Shown one piece after another: positions 23,076 through 31,773 of a stretch of 64,000 nucleotides of DNA. Every line of letters starts with the position of its first letter. The stretch's first letter is position 1. A program made the position numbers and the translations under genes. The stretch comes from Shewanella baltica (GTDB taxonomy: Bacteria; Pseudomonadota; Gammaproteobacteria; Enterobacterales; Shewanellaceae): positions 1,736,001 through 1,800,000 of the forward strand of contig NZ_UGYM01000002.1 of assembly GCF_900456975.1 (NCBI RefSeq), written 5' to 3'. The notes beneath the pieces are model-generated. The model made no database searches, was not told where the DNA came from, and saw nothing but the letters and a program-made list of their open reading frames with translations.

Positions 23076-23657
23076 ATGCGCTTAACCGATATCGAAATTG
23101 AACAGGCCCTTGATAACGGCACTATCGTAATAGAACCTCGCCCAGGCATAGAAGCTATTTCAGGCGTCAGTGTTGATGTGCGCTTAGGTGGACAGTTTCG
23201 CGTGTTTAAAGATCATACTGCGCCTTATATCGACTTGAGTGGCCCAAGCGTCGAGATGCAAGCTGCGCTTGATCGGGTGATGAGTGAAATTATCGAAATC
23301 CCTGATGGCGAAGCGTTTTTCCTGCATCCTGGCGAATTGGCCTTGGCGGTGACTTACGAGAGCGTGACGCTGCCCGCCGATATCGTCGGTTGGCTCGATG
23401 GTCGTTCATCATTGGCGCGTTTAGGTCTTATGGTACATGTGACTGCGCACCGTATCGATCCAGGTTGGCAGGGTAAAATCGTGCTCGAGTTCTATAACAG
23501 CGGCAAGTTACCTTTGGCCCTGCGTCCACGTATGACCATAGGTGCGCTTAACTTTGAACGCCTCAATCATGCGGTTGCACGTCCTTATAACACCCGTAAA
23601 AGTGCCAAGTATAAAGATCAGCAAGAAGCGGTCGCCAGCCGTATCAGTCAGGACTAA
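23076..23657 (+). CDS. dcd: dCTP deaminase
   Basis: Deaminates dCTP to dUTP, the main source of dUMP for thymidylate synthesis in enterobacteria. 193 residues. The trimeric dUTPase-fold signature [20 protein letters not shown] is followed by [20 protein letters not shown]; the arginine/alanine/glutamate active-site set matches the E. coli enzyme. AAGGAG site upstream of the ATG. With tmk three genes on, two steps of dTTP supply lie in one gene run. Confidence 0.98.
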   Translation: MRLTDIEIEQALDNGTIVIEPRPGIEAISGVSVDVRLGGQFRVFKDHTAPYIDLSGPSVEMQAALDRVMSEIIEIPDGEAFFLHPGELALAVTYESVTLPADIVGWLDGRSSLARLGLMVHVTAHRIDPGWQGKIVLEFYNSGKLPLALRPRMTIGALNFERLNHAVARPYNTRKSAKYKDQQEAVASRISQD

Positions 23658-23662
23658 CACAA

Positions 23663-24472
23663 GTGTTTTGGGTGAATGGCGCATCGCTGGCGAGTGTCGA
23701 CCCTTCCGATCGAGGGCTTGCCTACGGTGATGGCTTGTTTGCGACTATGCGGACAGGCGCTGAGGGGATTTTGTTTTTCGACGCCCATCAAGCTCGTTTA
23801 ACCGCAGGCGCCGCAAGGCTTGGGTTTCAATGGCAAATGAGTGAAGCACTGCAACAGCAGCTTCATGCCTTAGCCATTGAATATCCACATCATTGCATTA
23901 AGTTAATCGTTTCCCGTGGTGTTGGTGGCCGTGGTTACACACCACCAGAAACGGTTAATCCTACCGAAATCGTCTCTGTTCATGCTATTCCAAGCCATTA
24001 TGCAAAGTGGCAGCAAGCGGGCATTTGCCTTAAAACCTCGTCGATACGATTGGGTTTGCAGCCCTTGTTGGCTGGGATGAAGCATTTAAATCGACTCGAA
24101 CAAGTCTTGATAAAATCCCACCCTTTACCTCAGGGGTTTGATGACTGGTTAGTTAACGATATCGAAGACAATGTGATTGAATCTTCGATGGCCAATGTGT
24201 TTTTTATCAAAGGCAATCGCGTTATAACCCCTTCATTAGCCCAGTGCGGCGTGGCGGGTGTGATGCGCGAACAGGTTATGATAGCCTTGCTTGAACAGAA
24301 CATGAATATCGAATGTTTGCCCGTTGGCGCCGAGCGTTTAATTGAATTTGACTCAGCGTTTATCACTAACAGCGTTTTAGGAATTGTGGATGTGCTGGCG
24401 ATTGATTCGCTCATGTTCAGCCGTGCTCCGATTACCGCGCAACTTAGACAGACACTTTCACTCACCCTATGA
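23663..24472 (+). CDS. pabC: aminodeoxychorismate lyase
   Basis: PLP-dependent (fold type IV) enzyme releasing p-aminobenzoate and pyruvate from 4-amino-4-deoxychorismate for folate synthesis. 269 residues. The PLP-binding lysine is in GMKHLNRLEQVLIKSH; DRGLAYGDGLFATMR near the N terminus and VIESSMANVFF in the middle are family hallmarks. The start is a GTG (VFWVNGASLA) with AGGA 9 bases upstream, 5 bases after the dcd stop. Overlaps mltG by 4 bases (ATGA). Confidence 0.95.
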   Translation: MFWVNGASLASVDPSDRGLAYGDGLFATMRTGAEGILFFDAHQARLTAGAARLGFQWQMSEALQQQLHALAIEYPHHCIKLIVSRGVGGRGYTPPETVNPTEIVSVHAIPSHYAKWQQAGICLKTSSIRLGLQPLLAGMKHLNRLEQVLIKSHPLPQGFDDWLVNDIEDNVIESSMANVFFIKGNRVITPSLAQCGVAGVMREQVMIALLEQNMNIECLPVGAERLIEFDSAFITNSVLGIVDVLAIDSLMFSRAPITAQLRQTLSLTL

Positions 24473-25506
24473 AAAAACTCATTCTTATCGCCAGTTCAAC
24501 CCTGTTGACCTTGCTGACATTAGTCTGTTTTGGCGCCTTTTGGGGCTATCAAACTGTCATCGAATACAGTCAAACGCCGCTGAGTCTCAGCGAGCCTAAA
24601 GAGCTGACCGTTGAACGCGGTACCAGCGTGAACCAGCTTGCGCAGCAACTTGCCGACGATGGTGTGATTCAAGACACGTGGAAACTCAAGTGGCTACTTA
24701 AGTTCCGCCCTGAGCTTGCTAAGATCCGCTCGGGCCTTTACGAAATATCCCCTTCACAAACCATTACCGATTTGCTGAATGATTTGATTGCCGGAAAAGT
24801 GAAAACCTTCAGTTTGACCTTAGTTGAAGGTAAAACCATCGTTGAATGGGAACAACAACTTGCCAGTGCGCCGCATTTACAGATGTCACCAGAGGTGTTT
24901 GCCGCCGTGTTGATGGCGCAGGGCGATGATTCAGGTCTGCCTGAGGGTAAATTCTTCCCTGACACCTATCATTATACTGCTGAGGCGGATGTTAAAGTCC
25001 TGCTGACTCAAAGCTATAAGATGATGGAGCAAGAGCTTGCCAAAGCGTGGGCGGAACGGGCGCCGAATTTACCGTTAAAATCCCCCTATGAAATGCTGAT
25101 CTTGGCATCGATAGTCGAGAAGGAAACCGGCCAAGCCCATGAGCGCGACCAAATTGCCGGAGTATTCGTTAATCGTCTTAATCAAGGCATGCGTCTGCAA
25201 ACCGACCCGACGGTTATTTATGGCATGGGCGAACGCTATAAGGGCAATATCACCCGTAAAGATTTAGTCGAAGAGACACCTTTTAACACTTATCGTATTT
25301 TTGGATTACCGCCAACACCGATAGCAGCACCGAGTAAAGCCTCACTGATGGCCGTGTCTAAACCCGCTAGTGTGAGTTATCTCTATTTCGTGTCACGCAA
25401 CGATGGTACCCATGTGTTTTCAAGCACACTTGAAGCACACAACCAAGCTGTCGATGTGTATCAGCGTAAGAAAAAACCGGCGACGCCAGAAAAATCACCA
25501 AAGTAA
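24469..25506 (+). CDS. mltG: endolytic transglycosylase MltG
   Basis: Inner-membrane lytic transglycosylase that cuts nascent glycan strands and helps set their length. 345 residues. A single N-terminal membrane helix ([20 protein letters not shown]) anchors it; a LysM-like region ([20 protein letters not shown]) is followed by the YceG domain with the catalytic glutamate in [11 protein letters not shown] and the conserved [20 protein letters not shown] and [16 protein letters not shown] segments. The start overlaps the pabC stop (ATGA), so translation is coupled. Confidence 0.97.
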   Translation: MKKLILIASSTLLTLLTLVCFGAFWGYQTVIEYSQTPLSLSEPKELTVERGTSVNQLAQQLADDGVIQDTWKLKWLLKFRPELAKIRSGLYEISPSQTITDLLNDLIAGKVKTFSLTLVEGKTIVEWEQQLASAPHLQMSPEVFAAVLMAQGDDSGLPEGKFFPDTYHYTAEADVKVLLTQSYKMMEQELAKAWAERAPNLPLKSPYEMLILASIVEKETGQAHERDQIAGVFVNRLNQGMRLQTDPTVIYGMGERYKGNITRKDLVEETPFNTYRIFGLPPTPIAAPSKASLMAVSKPASVSYLYFVSRNDGTHVFSSTLEAHNQAVDVYQRKKKPATPEKSPK

Positions 25507-25528
25507 AAATGCAGAGAAAGAAAATCCA

Positions 25529-26155
25529 ATGTCAGTTTTTGCAAAATTTATCGTTATTGAAGGTTTAGAGGGCGCGGGTAAGTCGAGTGCTATTAACCTT
25601 ATTCGCGACTTTATTGAAAAACATACGGGTAAAGCGCCGATCTGCACCCGCGAGCCGGGTGGCACGCCACTGGCCGAACGTATCCGTGATTTGGTCAAAA
25701 TTGCCGATGCGACCGATCCCCTGTGTGACGAGGCCGAGTGTTTACTCATCTATGCCGCCAGAGCCCAGTTGGTTGCCAATGTCATTAAGCCCGCGCTTGC
25801 AAAGGGTCAATGGGTATTGGGTGACAGACACAATTTATCGTCACTGGCCTATCAAGGTGGTGGCAGGGGCTTAATGCCGTTAGTGGAAGCGGTGAGCAAT
25901 GCCACCCTAAAAGGCTTTAAACCCGATCTCACTTTGTACTTAGATTTAGATCCTAAGCTTGGGCTAACCCGCGCGGCTAAACGCGGTGAGCTTGATAGAA
26001 TTGAGCAACAAGCGATTGATTTCTTTGAACGGGCTCGCGCGACTTACCTTAAACTTGCTAGCGAAGATGACAGCATAGTGGTTATCGATGCGAGTCAAAC
26101 CATGGCCGAAGTGCATAAAGATATCTTAGCCGTGTTACAGGCGATGGCATGGTAG
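25529..26155 (+). CDS. tmk: thymidylate kinase
   Basis: Phosphorylates dTMP to dTDP. 208 residues. P-loop [12 protein letters not shown]; the DR(H) motif with [17 protein letters not shown], in which the lid-region arginines of the E. coli type are present; and [27 protein letters not shown]. The frame is open from 25403, inside mltG, but the ATG at 25529 ([12 protein letters not shown]) is the family start. Its coding end overlaps the holB start by 7 bases. Confidence 0.97.
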   Translation: MSVFAKFIVIEGLEGAGKSSAINLIRDFIEKHTGKAPICTREPGGTPLAERIRDLVKIADATDPLCDEAECLLIYAARAQLVANVIKPALAKGQWVLGDRHNLSSLAYQGGGRGLMPLVEAVSNATLKGFKPDLTLYLDLDPKLGLTRAAKRGELDRIEQQAIDFFERARATYLKLASEDDSIVVIDASQTMAEVHKDILAVLQAMAW

Positions 26156-27105
26156 TTGAGTCTGGGTTTACGGCTGCGCAATTGCCTTGGCTCGAAGGGC
26201 CAAGGCAGGCATTTTTAGCGCAACTAACGCGGCAAAAAATGCCCCATGCGCAGCTTGTCGGCATTGATTCTGCCTATGGTGGTGAGCTGCTGAGTGTATT
26301 TATGGCGCGTGCGGCCATGTGTTTGCAGCCAACACCGGCGGAGGCCTGCGGTTTTTGTAAGTCTTGTCAGCTTTTTGATGCGGGCAATCATCCCGATTTT
26401 TACCATATTGCTGCCGATGGCAATCAAATTAAAGTCGATCAAATTCGTGAGCTTTGCACGCGTCTTACTGCTACAGCCCAGCAAAGCGGTATGCGAGTGG
26501 CGATTATTCATCATAGCGAGCGGCTTAACTCCGCTGCCGCCAACGCTCTCCTTAAAACCCTTGAGGAGCCGGGTAAAGACACTTTACTGATATTGCAGTC
26601 GGATACGCCTGCACGTTTAATGGCGACGGTCAGCAGTCGTTGTCAGCGCATTCCCTTCGTTGTGCCAAGTCGAGAAATCATCAAAAACTGGTTAGCGCAG
26701 CAATGTGATATCAAAGAGGATGTTACTTGGTGCTTGAGTGTGGTGGGTGGACCGCTACAGTTGGCAGAGAGCTTGCAGTCTGAAGGTGGTCAACAGAGCC
26801 GTTATCAATCCTTGCTACAGTTTCGCAAAGATTGGGCCCAAAGTTTGTCGTCTGGTCATCTGTGTGCTAGTTTGTTAACTATAAGTGAACAACAAATAAT
26901 TGATGTTCTTAAGGTTTTATACCTGCTTATACGACAGGTGTTACTGAAAAATAGCCACCAAGATGCGTTTATCCATGCGCAGCTCGGGAACTTGGCGGCC
27001 AAGATCATGGGAATGTGTCATAGCTTAAGTACAATGCCGAGCGTCAATTATCTGGCCTTGTGTCAAAGTTATGTCTTAGAATATAGAGAGATAACAAATA
27101 AGTAA
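26149..27105 (+). CDS. holB: DNA polymerase III subunit delta'
   Basis: Clamp-loader subunit of the replisome; AAA+-like but without a working Walker A, as expected for delta'. 318 residues. A zinc module CxxxxxxxxCGFCKSC is seen in the [20 protein letters not shown] region; [20 protein letters not shown] and the sensor/SRC motif SSRCQRI follow. The C-terminal third is helical and poorly conserved. ATG 26149 overlaps tmk. tmk-holB-tatD is the E. coli order, but here a PilZ gene comes before tatD. Confidence 0.93.
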   Translation: MVVESGFTAAQLPWLEGPRQAFLAQLTRQKMPHAQLVGIDSAYGGELLSVFMARAAMCLQPTPAEACGFCKSCQLFDAGNHPDFYHIAADGNQIKVDQIRELCTRLTATAQQSGMRVAIIHHSERLNSAAANALLKTLEEPGKDTLLILQSDTPARLMATVSSRCQRIPFVVPSREIIKNWLAQQCDIKEDVTWCLSVVGGPLQLAESLQSEGGQQSRYQSLLQFRKDWAQSLSSGHLCASLLTISEQQIIDVLKVLYLLIRQVLLKNSHQDAFIHAQLGNLAAKIMGMCHSLSTMPSVNYLALCQSYVLEYREITNK

Positions 27106-27111
27106 TATGCC

Positions 27112-27438
27112 ATGGTAGATCTCGTCGTTAATTTTGATACCTTACATCAGCTATATCGTGCCTATATGCCTTTTATTAAGCCGGCAGGATTATTCATAGC
27201 CACCAGTGAAGGGCATTACCTTGGCCAGCCGCTGACGATTGCGTATCGCTTACCGGGCGCGACCATAACGAATGAATTTCGCGGTGTCGTGGTATGGATC
27301 AATCCCTTAGGTGCTTCGGGCGGCCGTCCTGTAGGCATTGGCATTAAAATTGTTTCTGAGCCCGATAGCCATAAACACCACATCGAAAAATTACTGTCCC
27401 GCGAACTTGCCTCCGGCGATCTAACCTGCACTATGTAG
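27112..27438 (+). CDS. PilZ domain protein
   Basis: 108-residue single-domain protein of the PilZ class found next to holB (type IV pilus PilZ-like). The core LGQPLTIAYRLPGATITNEFRGVVVWINP and RPVGIGIKI resemble P. aeruginosa PilZ, whose domain lacks the canonical c-di-GMP-binding RxxxR. I likewise see no RxxxR before the DxSxxG-equivalent position (GASGGRPVG), so nucleotide binding is doubtful. By family it would act in type IV pilus assembly. Six bases after holB with a weak ribosome site, probably in the same operon. Confidence 0.9.
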   Translation: MVDLVVNFDTLHQLYRAYMPFIKPAGLFIATSEGHYLGQPLTIAYRLPGATITNEFRGVVVWINPLGASGGRPVGIGIKIVSEPDSHKHHIEKLLSRELASGDLTCTM

Positions 27439-27468
27439 GTTGGCCCGCATTATTGCTCTGGTTTGAAG

Positions 27469-27501
27469 GTTACTTAGGTTTAAATGTTACTTAGGTTTAA
27501 A
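27469..27501. repeat. 16-bp direct repeat, two copies
   Basis: GTTACTTAGGTTTAAA occurs at 27469-27484 and 27486-27501. Further degenerate units (GCGTTACTCTCGTTTAAC) follow, in the 213-bp gap before tatD. Confidence 0.85.
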
Positions 27502-27651
27502 CGCTCTGCTTTAAGCGTTACTCTCGTTTAACTGTTCTAGTTTTAACATTGGCCCACACTCTAAACTGATACTTCGCCTCCGTGGAATTTGACCTCGATC
27601 CCTTGGCTGGGTATCCTTGTCTTCCTTTTGTTATTCTGCTTGGAAATCCCT

Positions 27652-28440
27652 GTGCTTATTGATTCACACTGCCATCTCGATCGCCTTAAAGCGGCGCCTG
27701 ATCAACAAACCCTAGAACATATTCTGGCCAGCGCGAAAGCCCGTGGCGTGGACTATATGCTATGCGTCAACGTGCGCCAGCAGGGATTTGAATCGATGCG
27801 AGATAAAGTTGCAGCCTTCGATCAGGTATTTTTGTCATCGGGCGTGCATCCATTAGACGTTAAAGAAGGGCTTGATGTTGAGCAAATCCGCCGCTTTGCC
27901 ACCGATCCTAAAGTGGTCGCGATTGGTGAAACTGGCCTAGATTATTTTTATGCCGACGAAACTAAATTGCTGCAACAACAATGTTTTGAGCAGCAGATCG
28001 CCCTTGCGGTCGAAGTGAATAAACCTTTGATTGTCCATACTCGCGATGCGCGTGAAGACACGATCACTATGCTTAAGCAGGGCAACGCGGATAAAGTTGG
28101 CGGCGTACTGCATTGCTTTACCGAGAATTGGGAAATGGCGAAAGCGGCGATTGACCTTGGCTTTTACATTTCAGTATCAGGCATAGTCACCTTTAAAAAT
28201 GCCGGTGAACTTCGCACTGTTATCCGTAAAGTGCCACAGGATCGCCTGCTGGTTGAAACAGACTCGCCCTATTTGGCGCCTATTCCACACCGTGGACAAG
28301 AAAACCAGCCCGCCTATGTGCGTGATGTTGCTGAGTTTGTGGCCGAGCTTAGAGGTGAGCGCTACGAGGATCTTGCTGAGTACACCAGTAATAACTTCTT
28401 TAATTTATTCAAAGATGCGGCGCGTTTAGTCGGCCGTTAG
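27652..28440 (+). CDS. TatD family metal-dependent hydrolase (YcfH-type)
   Basis: TIM-barrel metallohydrolase of the TatD DNase family. About 262 residues from the chosen start. Metal ligands: DSHCHLD at the very N terminus, GETGLDYFY, PLIVHTRDA, VLHCFTEN and VETDSPYLAP. By position after holB it is the YcfH orthologue. The frame is open from a TTG at 27589 encoding a hydrophobic leader (GILVFLLLFCLEI) not expected in this cytoplasmic family; the GTG at 27652, giving MLIDSHCHLD with GGAAA upstream, fits the family, so I use it. The longer start cannot be excluded. Confidence 0.92.
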   Translation: MLIDSHCHLDRLKAAPDQQTLEHILASAKARGVDYMLCVNVRQQGFESMRDKVAAFDQVFLSSGVHPLDVKEGLDVEQIRRFATDPKVVAIGETGLDYFYADETKLLQQQCFEQQIALAVEVNKPLIVHTRDAREDTITMLKQGNADKVGGVLHCFTENWEMAKAAIDLGFYISVSGIVTFKNAGELRTVIRKVPQDRLLVETDSPYLAPIPHRGQENQPAYVRDVAEFVAELRGERYEDLAEYTSNNFFNLFKDAARLVGR

Positions 28441-28492
28441 CTTTAAGTGTTTTGACCCATGTTATGCGATTGCGTGCTTGCCAACACTGAGA

Positions 28493-28534
28493 CATAAAGG
28501 CTCAGGCAAAAAGACTCAGGCATAAAGACATTGG
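28493..28534. repeat. 14-bp tandem repeat, three to four units
   Basis: CATAAAGGCTCAGG, CAAAAAGACTCAGG and CATAAAGACATTGG follow each other from 28493; a fourth partial unit (CATAAAAAAAGG) runs into the terminator hairpin next to it. Confidence 0.85.
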
Positions 28535-28537
28535 CAT

Positions 28538-28574
28538 AAAAAAAGGCCCAAAACGATGAAAGCTGTTTGGGCCT
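28538..28574 (-). terminator. intrinsic terminator on the minus strand downstream of rsmF
   Basis: AGGCCCAAA/TTTGGGCCT, 9-bp stem with a 13-base loop; on the minus strand it is followed by T6-7. It lies 150 bases past the rsmF stop codon and directly after the structured segment described next. Confidence 0.9.
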
Positions 28575-28695
28575 AGGGGAATGGCTCGTTGAAGAGCCGT
28601 GCGCTACAGGTGAAAGCGCCATGCAGTGCGCTTTACAATAGACTCAGTGTAGTTGAGCTTTTGCCCTAGAGTCGCGTTCACCTTCCCCTTTTTTA
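28538..28695 (-). ncRNA. candidate structured RNA in or just after the rsmF 3' end
   Basis: Read on the minus strand, ~115 bases downstream of rsmF fold as a closed multibranch structure: outer stem AGGGGAA/TTCCCCT, then GGTG/CACC, and three hairpins inside (GACTC/GAGTC; AAAGCGC/GCGCTTT with an 8-base loop; GGCTC/GAGCC), followed at once by the strong T-run terminator. No open frame of note is present. It could be an RNA processed from the rsmF mRNA or a separate small RNA; TTATAGT near 28728 is a possible -10. I do not recognise it as 6S, SRP, tmRNA, RNase P or a known riboswitch. The fold was made by eye. Confidence 0.4.
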
Positions 28696-28723
28696 GGTTA
28701 TTTATCGCTAAAAAACAGCAGAA

Positions 28724-30184
28724 CTATAACGATTTTGTCTGTTCTGGTAGCAATAACACTTTATCTTTCACTAAGTCTCTGGGCAGGTTGTTTTTTAACT
28801 TATTGCCTAAATGTTTCGCCATGCCTAATGGCGCGCCGCCATAACAGACGATCACTTCACCTTGGGCTTTGCCTGCGGTGGCTAAGGGAATATCTCGCCC
28901 CATTAAATACTCTTTAGCTTCAACATCGCTCACATCGACCGTTTTTGCCGTTGGGCTAAGTTGTTTTCCCGCTAAAGCAATAATCGCTTCATGGCGGACT
29001 TTAAACCCGTGCTTACTGTTATCGGCGAGTTTAATGCCAATACGCTGAAAGCGCATACGGCCGATAAAAGCGTTGAATTCATGAGGAAATAGCCAGAATT
29101 CATCATCGCGAACCATGATGAGTTCGTCCGGTAAGCTGATACCTAAATCCTGCTGAAAATAGTCTTTGATCCCTTGAGCTTGTTTCGCTGATGCGGTCGT
29201 GAAGGGGAAGTTTTTCTGCAGTTTAGGCTCAGGCAGTAATCGCGGCACAGAGGCAGTTTTTGTCAATTTAGCGACAAAGAAACCTTCACTGTCGTAAATC
29301 TGCGGCCAGACATGCAAGAAGCCTTCGGCTGTCGTGGCTCGATCAGCGCCATCAAATAAATCACTTAAGGATTCAAATTGCACGGCATCGCCGTAGACTT
29401 GCTTTAAATACTCGCACACGCCTTGGTTTTCGAGGCGGTTTAAGGTGCAGGTTGAGTAGACCAAACTGCCGCCGGGTTTCAGGGCGAGAAACGCTGATTC
29501 GATTAAGGCTTTTTGGGTTTCACTAATGGCCAACACATCGTCAAGGCTCCAGTGTTTTAGCGCATCGGCATCTTTACGCACTGTGCCTTCGCCGCCACAG
29601 GGCGCATCAATGAGCACTGCATCGAAACTTTCGTACAGGTATTCGCCAAACACACGGCCATCGAAATGGGTGAGAGCACAGTGACTTGCGCCCATGCGCA
29701 GCACATTGGCGTGCAATACTTTCACGCGGCTCGCCGAATACTCATTCGCTACCAATAAACCTTGGTTTTGCATCAATGCGGCCATTTGCGTGGTTTTTGA
29801 ACCCGGCGCAGAGGCGAGATCGAGTACGCACTGCCACTTTGCACTAGTCGTAAATGCACTAGGCGTAAAAAGTGCGGTCGGCGGCAACATAGAGCTGGCT
29901 TCTTGAATGTAGAATAAGCCCTGAATGTGCTCTAAGGCATTGCCGAGTTGTTCTTCTTCATCGTAGCTGATCCAAAATCCGTCTTCACACCAAGGAATAG
30001 GATCAAACGTCCAGCCCTTAGGTTGCATCAGAGTCTTAAAGTCGTCGCTGCTGATTTTTAAGGTATTGACCCGAATTGAACGTCTAAGCGGCCTGTCGCA
30101 AGCGGCAATAAACTCGTCCATGGATAAATGGGCGGGGAGTTCTTGGGTGATTGTATCGATAAAATTTTGATTTAATTGAACCAT
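28724..30184 (-). CDS. rsmF: 16S rRNA (cytosine(1407)-C(5))-methyltransferase RsmF
   Basis: m5C methyltransferase acting on the assembled 30S subunit. About 486 residues. RPLRRSIRVNTLKIS is near the N terminus; IQEASSMLP and LDLASAPGSKTTQ form the SAM site; the two catalytic cysteines are in DAPCGGEGTVRKD (E. coli has DAPCSGEG) and VYSTCTLNRLEN. A PUA-like C-terminal half (RMRFQRIGIKLADNSKHGF) completes the RsmF layout. The frame is open to 30241; I use the ATG at 30184 (MVQLNQNFIDTI) by comparison with E. coli, with ATG 30193 as an equal alternative because neither has a clear ribosome site. Confidence 0.95.
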   Translation of the reverse strand: MVQLNQNFIDTITQELPAHLSMDEFIAACDRPLRRSIRVNTLKISSDDFKTLMQPKGWTFDPIPWCEDGFWISYDEEEQLGNALEHIQGLFYIQEASSMLPPTALFTPSAFTTSAKWQCVLDLASAPGSKTTQMAALMQNQGLLVANEYSASRVKVLHANVLRMGASHCALTHFDGRVFGEYLYESFDAVLIDAPCGGEGTVRKDADALKHWSLDDVLAISETQKALIESAFLALKPGGSLVYSTCTLNRLENQGVCEYLKQVYGDAVQFESLSDLFDGADRATTAEGFLHVWPQIYDSEGFFVAKLTKTASVPRLLPEPKLQKNFPFTTASAKQAQGIKDYFQQDLGISLPDELIMVRDDEFWLFPHEFNAFIGRMRFQRIGIKLADNSKHGFKVRHEAIIALAGKQLSPTAKTVDVSDVEAKEYLMGRDIPLATAGKAQGEVIVCYGGAPLGMAKHLGNKLKNNLPRDLVKDKVLLLPEQTKSL

Positions 30185-30407
30185 TGATTTCATTGAACCA
30201 TAGGAAAATAGACTGTGTATCAACTGGCGCGAGTATATCATAATCCCTTATTGGGTCTGAGATTTTATCCCAAGTGCCTCAGCCGTTATGGTTATTTGAG
30301 GTTTATGCACAGACGATTGCCGCAATATTAGAATGAGTTGCCATAAAGCTAGCACTCAGTAGTCATGAGCTAATAGAATAAAAACAAATAAAAATAAGGG
30401 GATTAGC

Positions 30408-31634
30408 GTGCTGAATCGCGTGTGGTTAGCTTTCTTTGTTACGGCATTGCTGGCAATAGCGGTGCAACTGTTCAATGGGCACATAGAAGTCCTATCGGCT
30501 TCGGTCGCCGCATTATTTGCTAGCGCTAAGCTTGCCGCTGAAATTTCCCTTGGGCTGATTGGTGTACTTTCTCTGTGGATGGGATTGATGCAGGTGGGCG
30601 AGAAGGCCGGAGTGGTCAGCGCTATCGCCTTTGTGTTTGAGCCCTTACTGCGCCGCTTGATGCCAGAAGTGCCCAAGGGCCATCCCGCCTTTGGCAGTAT
30701 CACGATGAATTTAACGGCGAATATTTTTGGTTTAGATAATGCCGCCACGCCGCTTGGTTTAAGGGCGATGCATGATTTGCAGAGTCTAAATCCGCTAAAA
30801 ACCGTGGCGACTAATGCGCAAATCTTATTTTTAGTACTTAATACCTCCTCTGTCACCTTAGTGCCTGTGACGGTATTCCTTTACCGTGCCCAGCAAGGTG
30901 CAGCCGCGCCTGCGGATATTTTCCTGCCGATTTTACTGGCAACCTCGGCCTCGACACTGGCGGGTTTGTTGGTTGTGGCGTTAGTGCAGCGGATTTCGTT
31001 ATTAAACTCTGTGGTGCTCGGTTATGGCGCCTTGATGCTCTCTGGCCTAGTGGCGAGTGGTTTTTATCTGATGACCTTAAGTGCTGAAGCCATTGGCACA
31101 GTGTCGACGGCAATGGGTAACGGCATTTTATTGTTATTAGTGTTTACCTTCGTCATTGTTGCGGGCATCCGTAAGGTGGCGGTTTATGATGAGTTTATTG
31201 AAGGGGCGAAGGCGGGTTTTGCCCAATCTATCCAACTGATCCCTTATTTGCTCGCCATGCTATTAGCGATCGGTTTACTACGCGCATCCGGCGCCTTGGA
31301 TTATCTGTTGCACTTGATTGCCAGTGGCGTGCGGATATTGGGTTTTGATACGCGTTTTGTCGATGCTATGCCGACCGCGCTGATGAAGCCTTTTAGTGGT
31401 TCAGGTGCTAGAGCCATGATGCTCGAGACAATGGATCATCACGGCGTCGATTCTTTTGCTGGCCGATTAGCGGCGATTTTTCAGGGCAGCACTGAAACTA
31501 CTTTTTATGTTCTCGCCGTGTATTTTGGCTCTGTGGGTATTCGCCATGGCCGCCACGCCTTAGCCTGTGGGTTAACCGCGGATTTTGCGGGGATCAGTGC
31601 TGCGATTGCCGTTTGTTATTGGTTTTATGGATAA
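30408..31634 (+). CDS. SpmA-SpmB fusion, nucleoside recognition (Gate) domain membrane protein
   Basis: Polytopic inner-membrane protein of 408 residues. The N-terminal half resembles spore maturation protein SpmA (LIGVLSLWMGLMQVGEKAG, NLTANIFGLDNAATPLGLRAM, NTSSVTLVPVTV) and the C-terminal half SpmB (AKAGFAQSIQLIPYLLAMLLAI, MKPFSGSGARAMMLE, GSTETTFYVLAVYFGSVG). Both halves carry a nucleoside-recognition/gate domain. In Bacillus the two are separate genes; fused forms occur in non-spore-forming bacteria. Substrate unknown. The weak upstream AAAATAAGGGG provides the ribosome site. Monocistronic, with a terminator after it. Confidence 0.88.
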   Translation: MLNRVWLAFFVTALLAIAVQLFNGHIEVLSASVAALFASAKLAAEISLGLIGVLSLWMGLMQVGEKAGVVSAIAFVFEPLLRRLMPEVPKGHPAFGSITMNLTANIFGLDNAATPLGLRAMHDLQSLNPLKTVATNAQILFLVLNTSSVTLVPVTVFLYRAQQGAAAPADIFLPILLATSASTLAGLLVVALVQRISLLNSVVLGYGALMLSGLVASGFYLMTLSAEAIGTVSTAMGNGILLLLVFTFVIVAGIRKVAVYDEFIEGAKAGFAQSIQLIPYLLAMLLAIGLLRASGALDYLLHLIASGVRILGFDTRFVDAMPTALMKPFSGSGARAMMLETMDHHGVDSFAGRLAAIFQGSTETTFYVLAVYFGSVGIRHGRHALACGLTADFAGISAAIAVCYWFYG

Positions 31635-31691
31635 GGGGGGGAGAGTGTTGATCGCCCTAGAATGTGTCTATGACATTTGAGAAGCTAAAAA

Positions 31692-31725
31692 TCAATCAGG
31701 CGCATAATGCGCCTGATTGACTTTT
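31692..31725 (+). terminator. intrinsic terminator of the SpmA-SpmB fusion gene
   Basis: TCAATCAGGCGCA/TGCGCCTGATTGA, 13-bp perfect stem with a 3-base loop, then CTTTT. It lies between convergent genes and can serve letB in reverse. Confidence 0.8.
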
Positions 31726-31773
31726 AAGAGCTTTAATATTAGTGCGTTGGTGTAAGTATTTTGAAGAAAAGAA

